21,920 bases of DNA from Ichthyophonus hoferi. Taxonomy: Eukaryota; Opisthokonta; Ichthyosporea; Ichthyophonida; Ichthyophonidae. Made by a program: the position numbers and the translations under genes. The stretch is taken from assembly GCA_002751075.1 (NCBI GenBank), contig NAOQ01000691.1, positions 12,086 through 34,005 on the forward strand, written 5' to 3'. The stretch's first letter is position 1. The number at the start of each line of letters is the position of its first letter. The notes under the pieces were generated by a model, which searched no databases, had not been told where the DNA came from, and saw only the letters and a program-made list of their open reading frames with translations. Of the stretch, positions 21,271 to 21,920 are shown piece after piece.

Positions 21271-21563
21271 TATATAGGTGAATGAGTGTTAGATGTATAA
21301 TACCTTACATAACTATAGCTATAATACACTATACATACATGCATGCATCCATACATACATACATACATGCATACATACAAACATACATATATACGTACTA
21401 TCATGCATATATAATATATCTATAGCCTATCTAAAAAGGATGTATTACCTTAAGGGTGTCTTTATAAAATATATGTATCCTATCATCTTCCGCTTTTATA
21501 ATAGACCAATAATCCAGTGTGGCTAGCACCAACGGTCGGCTGGTGGGGCTGGGTAATTTTAAC
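16359..21563 (-). CDS. FAAP100: FAAP100-like Fanconi anaemia core complex subunit (5' end incomplete)
   Basis: FAAP100 acts with FANCB and FANCL in the nuclear subcomplex that monoubiquitinates FANCD2-FANCI in interstrand crosslink repair. Ten exons: 21563-21449, 21224-21103, 20974-20943, 20529-19925, 19504-18212, 17987-17847, 17544-17436, 17272-17162, 16989-16896, 16578-16359. All introns are GT-AG with agreeing phases, giving 946 residues (human: about 881). Recalled human FAAP100 blocks align in order: GLYCLTT with GLYCLSL; YAALFGAKASLV with ALFGAEAALL; YDIPGPVRSV with YCLPGPVLCA; FKKDINRYDD then QHNKALHTF with FLKKAVDQRNKAL; VGRHVIDLLDVMQ with LSRHTVDMLQCLR; AIAFDWLLGPN with CCATLQWLLAEN; and LGEFYDRLRKLNEP with LLQVYRQLRHPS at the C-terminus. 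This implies an N-terminal beta-propeller (about 1-460), a coiled coil (about 465-510), a beta-sandwich and C-terminal helices. An Asn/Thr-rich run (about 153-187) interrupts the propeller. The initiator ATG is not seen. It could instead be a related FANCB-type protein, but the fit is to FAAP100. Confidence 0.85.
16751..16800. repeat. (CATA)n tetranucleotide repeat, intron 9 of the FAAP100-like gene
   Basis: Degenerate CATA/CATG tandem units in the 317-bp intron between exons 9 and 10. The opposite strand gives spurious Tyr/Met/Cys-rich open stretches. Confidence 0.85.
17100..17160. repeat. Degenerate (TATCC)n pentamer tract, intron 8
   Basis: ATCCTA/TATCC units fill most of the intron just after the donor of exon 8 (CAAG/GTATGG on the minus strand). 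Related to the tract at 21022-21090. Confidence 0.75.
17302..17410 (-). repeat. About 18-bp minisatellite in intron 7 of the FAAP100-like gene
   Basis: Five units on the minus strand, each containing GGTATG (typical unit CTATATATGGTATGTAAC), four of them in tight tandem with one longer spacer. The array lies inside the 163-bp intron between exons 7 and 8. It repeats a word that looks like the gene's own 5' splice sites. Confidence 0.8.
19640..19850. repeat. Degenerate (TATAG)n pentamer array, intron 4
   Basis: About 200 bp of AGTAT/ATAGT units with many single-base variants, in the 420-bp intron between exons 4 and 5. Minus-strand open stretches here (LYYTILYYT-like) are translations of the repeat and not genes. 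Confidence 0.9.
20261..20340 (-). repeat. Coding trinucleotide repeat (AAT/AAC) in exon 4 of the FAAP100-like gene
   Basis: Read on the minus strand, this gives the Thr/Asn-rich run (TTTNNNND and following). Repeats of AAT and AAC inside an otherwise conserved propeller suggest a surface loop expanded by slippage. Confidence 0.8.
20943..20974 (-). CDS. 32-nt microexon (exon 3 visible) of the FAAP100-like gene
   Basis: The acidic peptide DENNEESLDE is encoded between an acceptor (TTCACAG/GGATG) and a donor (GAGG/GTAATT). It joins exon 2 in phase 2 (AG+G) and exon 4 in phase 1 (G+AT), and the protein continues as GPVLLHAERTKG. A stronger-looking acceptor 17 nt upstream (CACACAG/TTAG) would give an immediate stop in the frame supplied by exon 2, so the downstream AG was chosen. 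Confidence 0.6.
21022..21090. repeat. (TATCC)n pentamer tract, intron 2
   Basis: Tandem ATCCT/ATCTT/AGCCT units fill the 128-bp intron between exons 2 and 3. On the minus strand the tract is a GGATA repeat lying directly after the exon-2 donor. Confidence 0.9.
21236..21395. repeat. (TA)n and (CATA)n microsatellites, intron 1
   Basis: A TA run (about 21236-21276) and a CATA/CATG tetramer run (about 21335-21395) occupy the 224-bp intron between the first two visible exons of the FAAP100-like gene. Confidence 0.9.
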
Positions 21564-21920
21564 CTGAGTAGTTGATAGGTTAATAGGCTAAACTTAATAT
21601 GTAATTGGTTATTAAATATATAGGTGTATGTATATATGTACACACTATAATATATGTATATACCTACGTAGATAGAAAGCTAAGTATATATATATAACAG
21701 TACATAAACTCTATGCTATTCTCAAAACTGGCCAATAATATAATATAATATAATATAATATAGTACAATATAATACAATACTATATATATATCATAATAT
21801 AATACCATACAATACAATACTATGTACCATAACACAACACAACACAATACAATGCAGTAAAATAAAATACAATGCAGTACTATATAATGCAATAAAGTAA
21901 AATACAATACAATACAATAC
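21564..21920. other. Upstream of the first visible FAAP100 exon; pentamer arrays, no start codon exon seen
   Basis: The acceptor CTACTCAG/G at 21564 shows that a further upstream exon must supply the ATG and a phase-2 codon start. From about 21738 to the window end the DNA is degenerate (AATAT)n and (AATAC)n. The missing first exon is probably beyond the window. Confidence 0.6.

Noticed and set aside
1-21920. CRISPR array, operon or other bacterial organisation
   Set aside because: The tandem repeats have no spacers, and spliced genes and eukaryotic retrotransposon features make a prokaryotic reading untenable.

Overview
This is an AT-rich nuclear eukaryotic window. Its genes have short GT-AG introns (about 130-420 bp in the best-resolved gene) and its non-coding DNA is full of pentanucleotide and tetranucleotide microsatellites. 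The strongest gene resembles FAAP100, a subunit of the Fanconi anaemia core complex. There is also a copia-type retrotransposon that uses the internal initiator-Met tRNA primer site known from Drosophila copia. I infer an invertebrate or another holozoan-grade eukaryote; an early-diverging fungus or protist is not excluded. I cannot name a species.

Layout. Positions 1-4783 are mostly non-coding. They hold a weak possible terminal exon (628-796) and a plausible two-exon gene for a small secreted or membrane protein (2048-2122 joined to 3668-3979), with an (AATAC)n array between the two exons. Positions 4789-10655 are one copia (Pseudoviridae) retrotransposon on the minus strand. It has two LTRs, an AATAT target-site duplication, a half-tRNA primer site and a purine tract. 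Its coding part is a fossil with about ten interruptions. Positions 10656-12841 hold no gene I can support. Positions 12860-15905 (+) encode a three-exon protein with one C2H2 zinc finger; its second intron carries a diverged duplication. Positions 16359-21563 (-) hold ten exons of the FAAP100-like gene, whose reading phase agrees at every junction. They give at least 946 residues; only the extreme N-terminus is missing.

The zinc-finger gene and the FAAP100-like gene are convergent. Candidate polyadenylation signals for the two strands lie about 20 bp apart in the gap between them. Nothing links the genes functionally; each looks like an independent host gene, and the retroelement is a passenger.

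Points for a second look: the divergent FAAP100 homologue, a strong excess of the pentamer CCAAT/ATTGG around it, an intronic minisatellite that repeats a donor-like GGTATG word next to a real donor, a 32-nt microexon, and the half-tRNA primer site together with TG...TA LTR ends.
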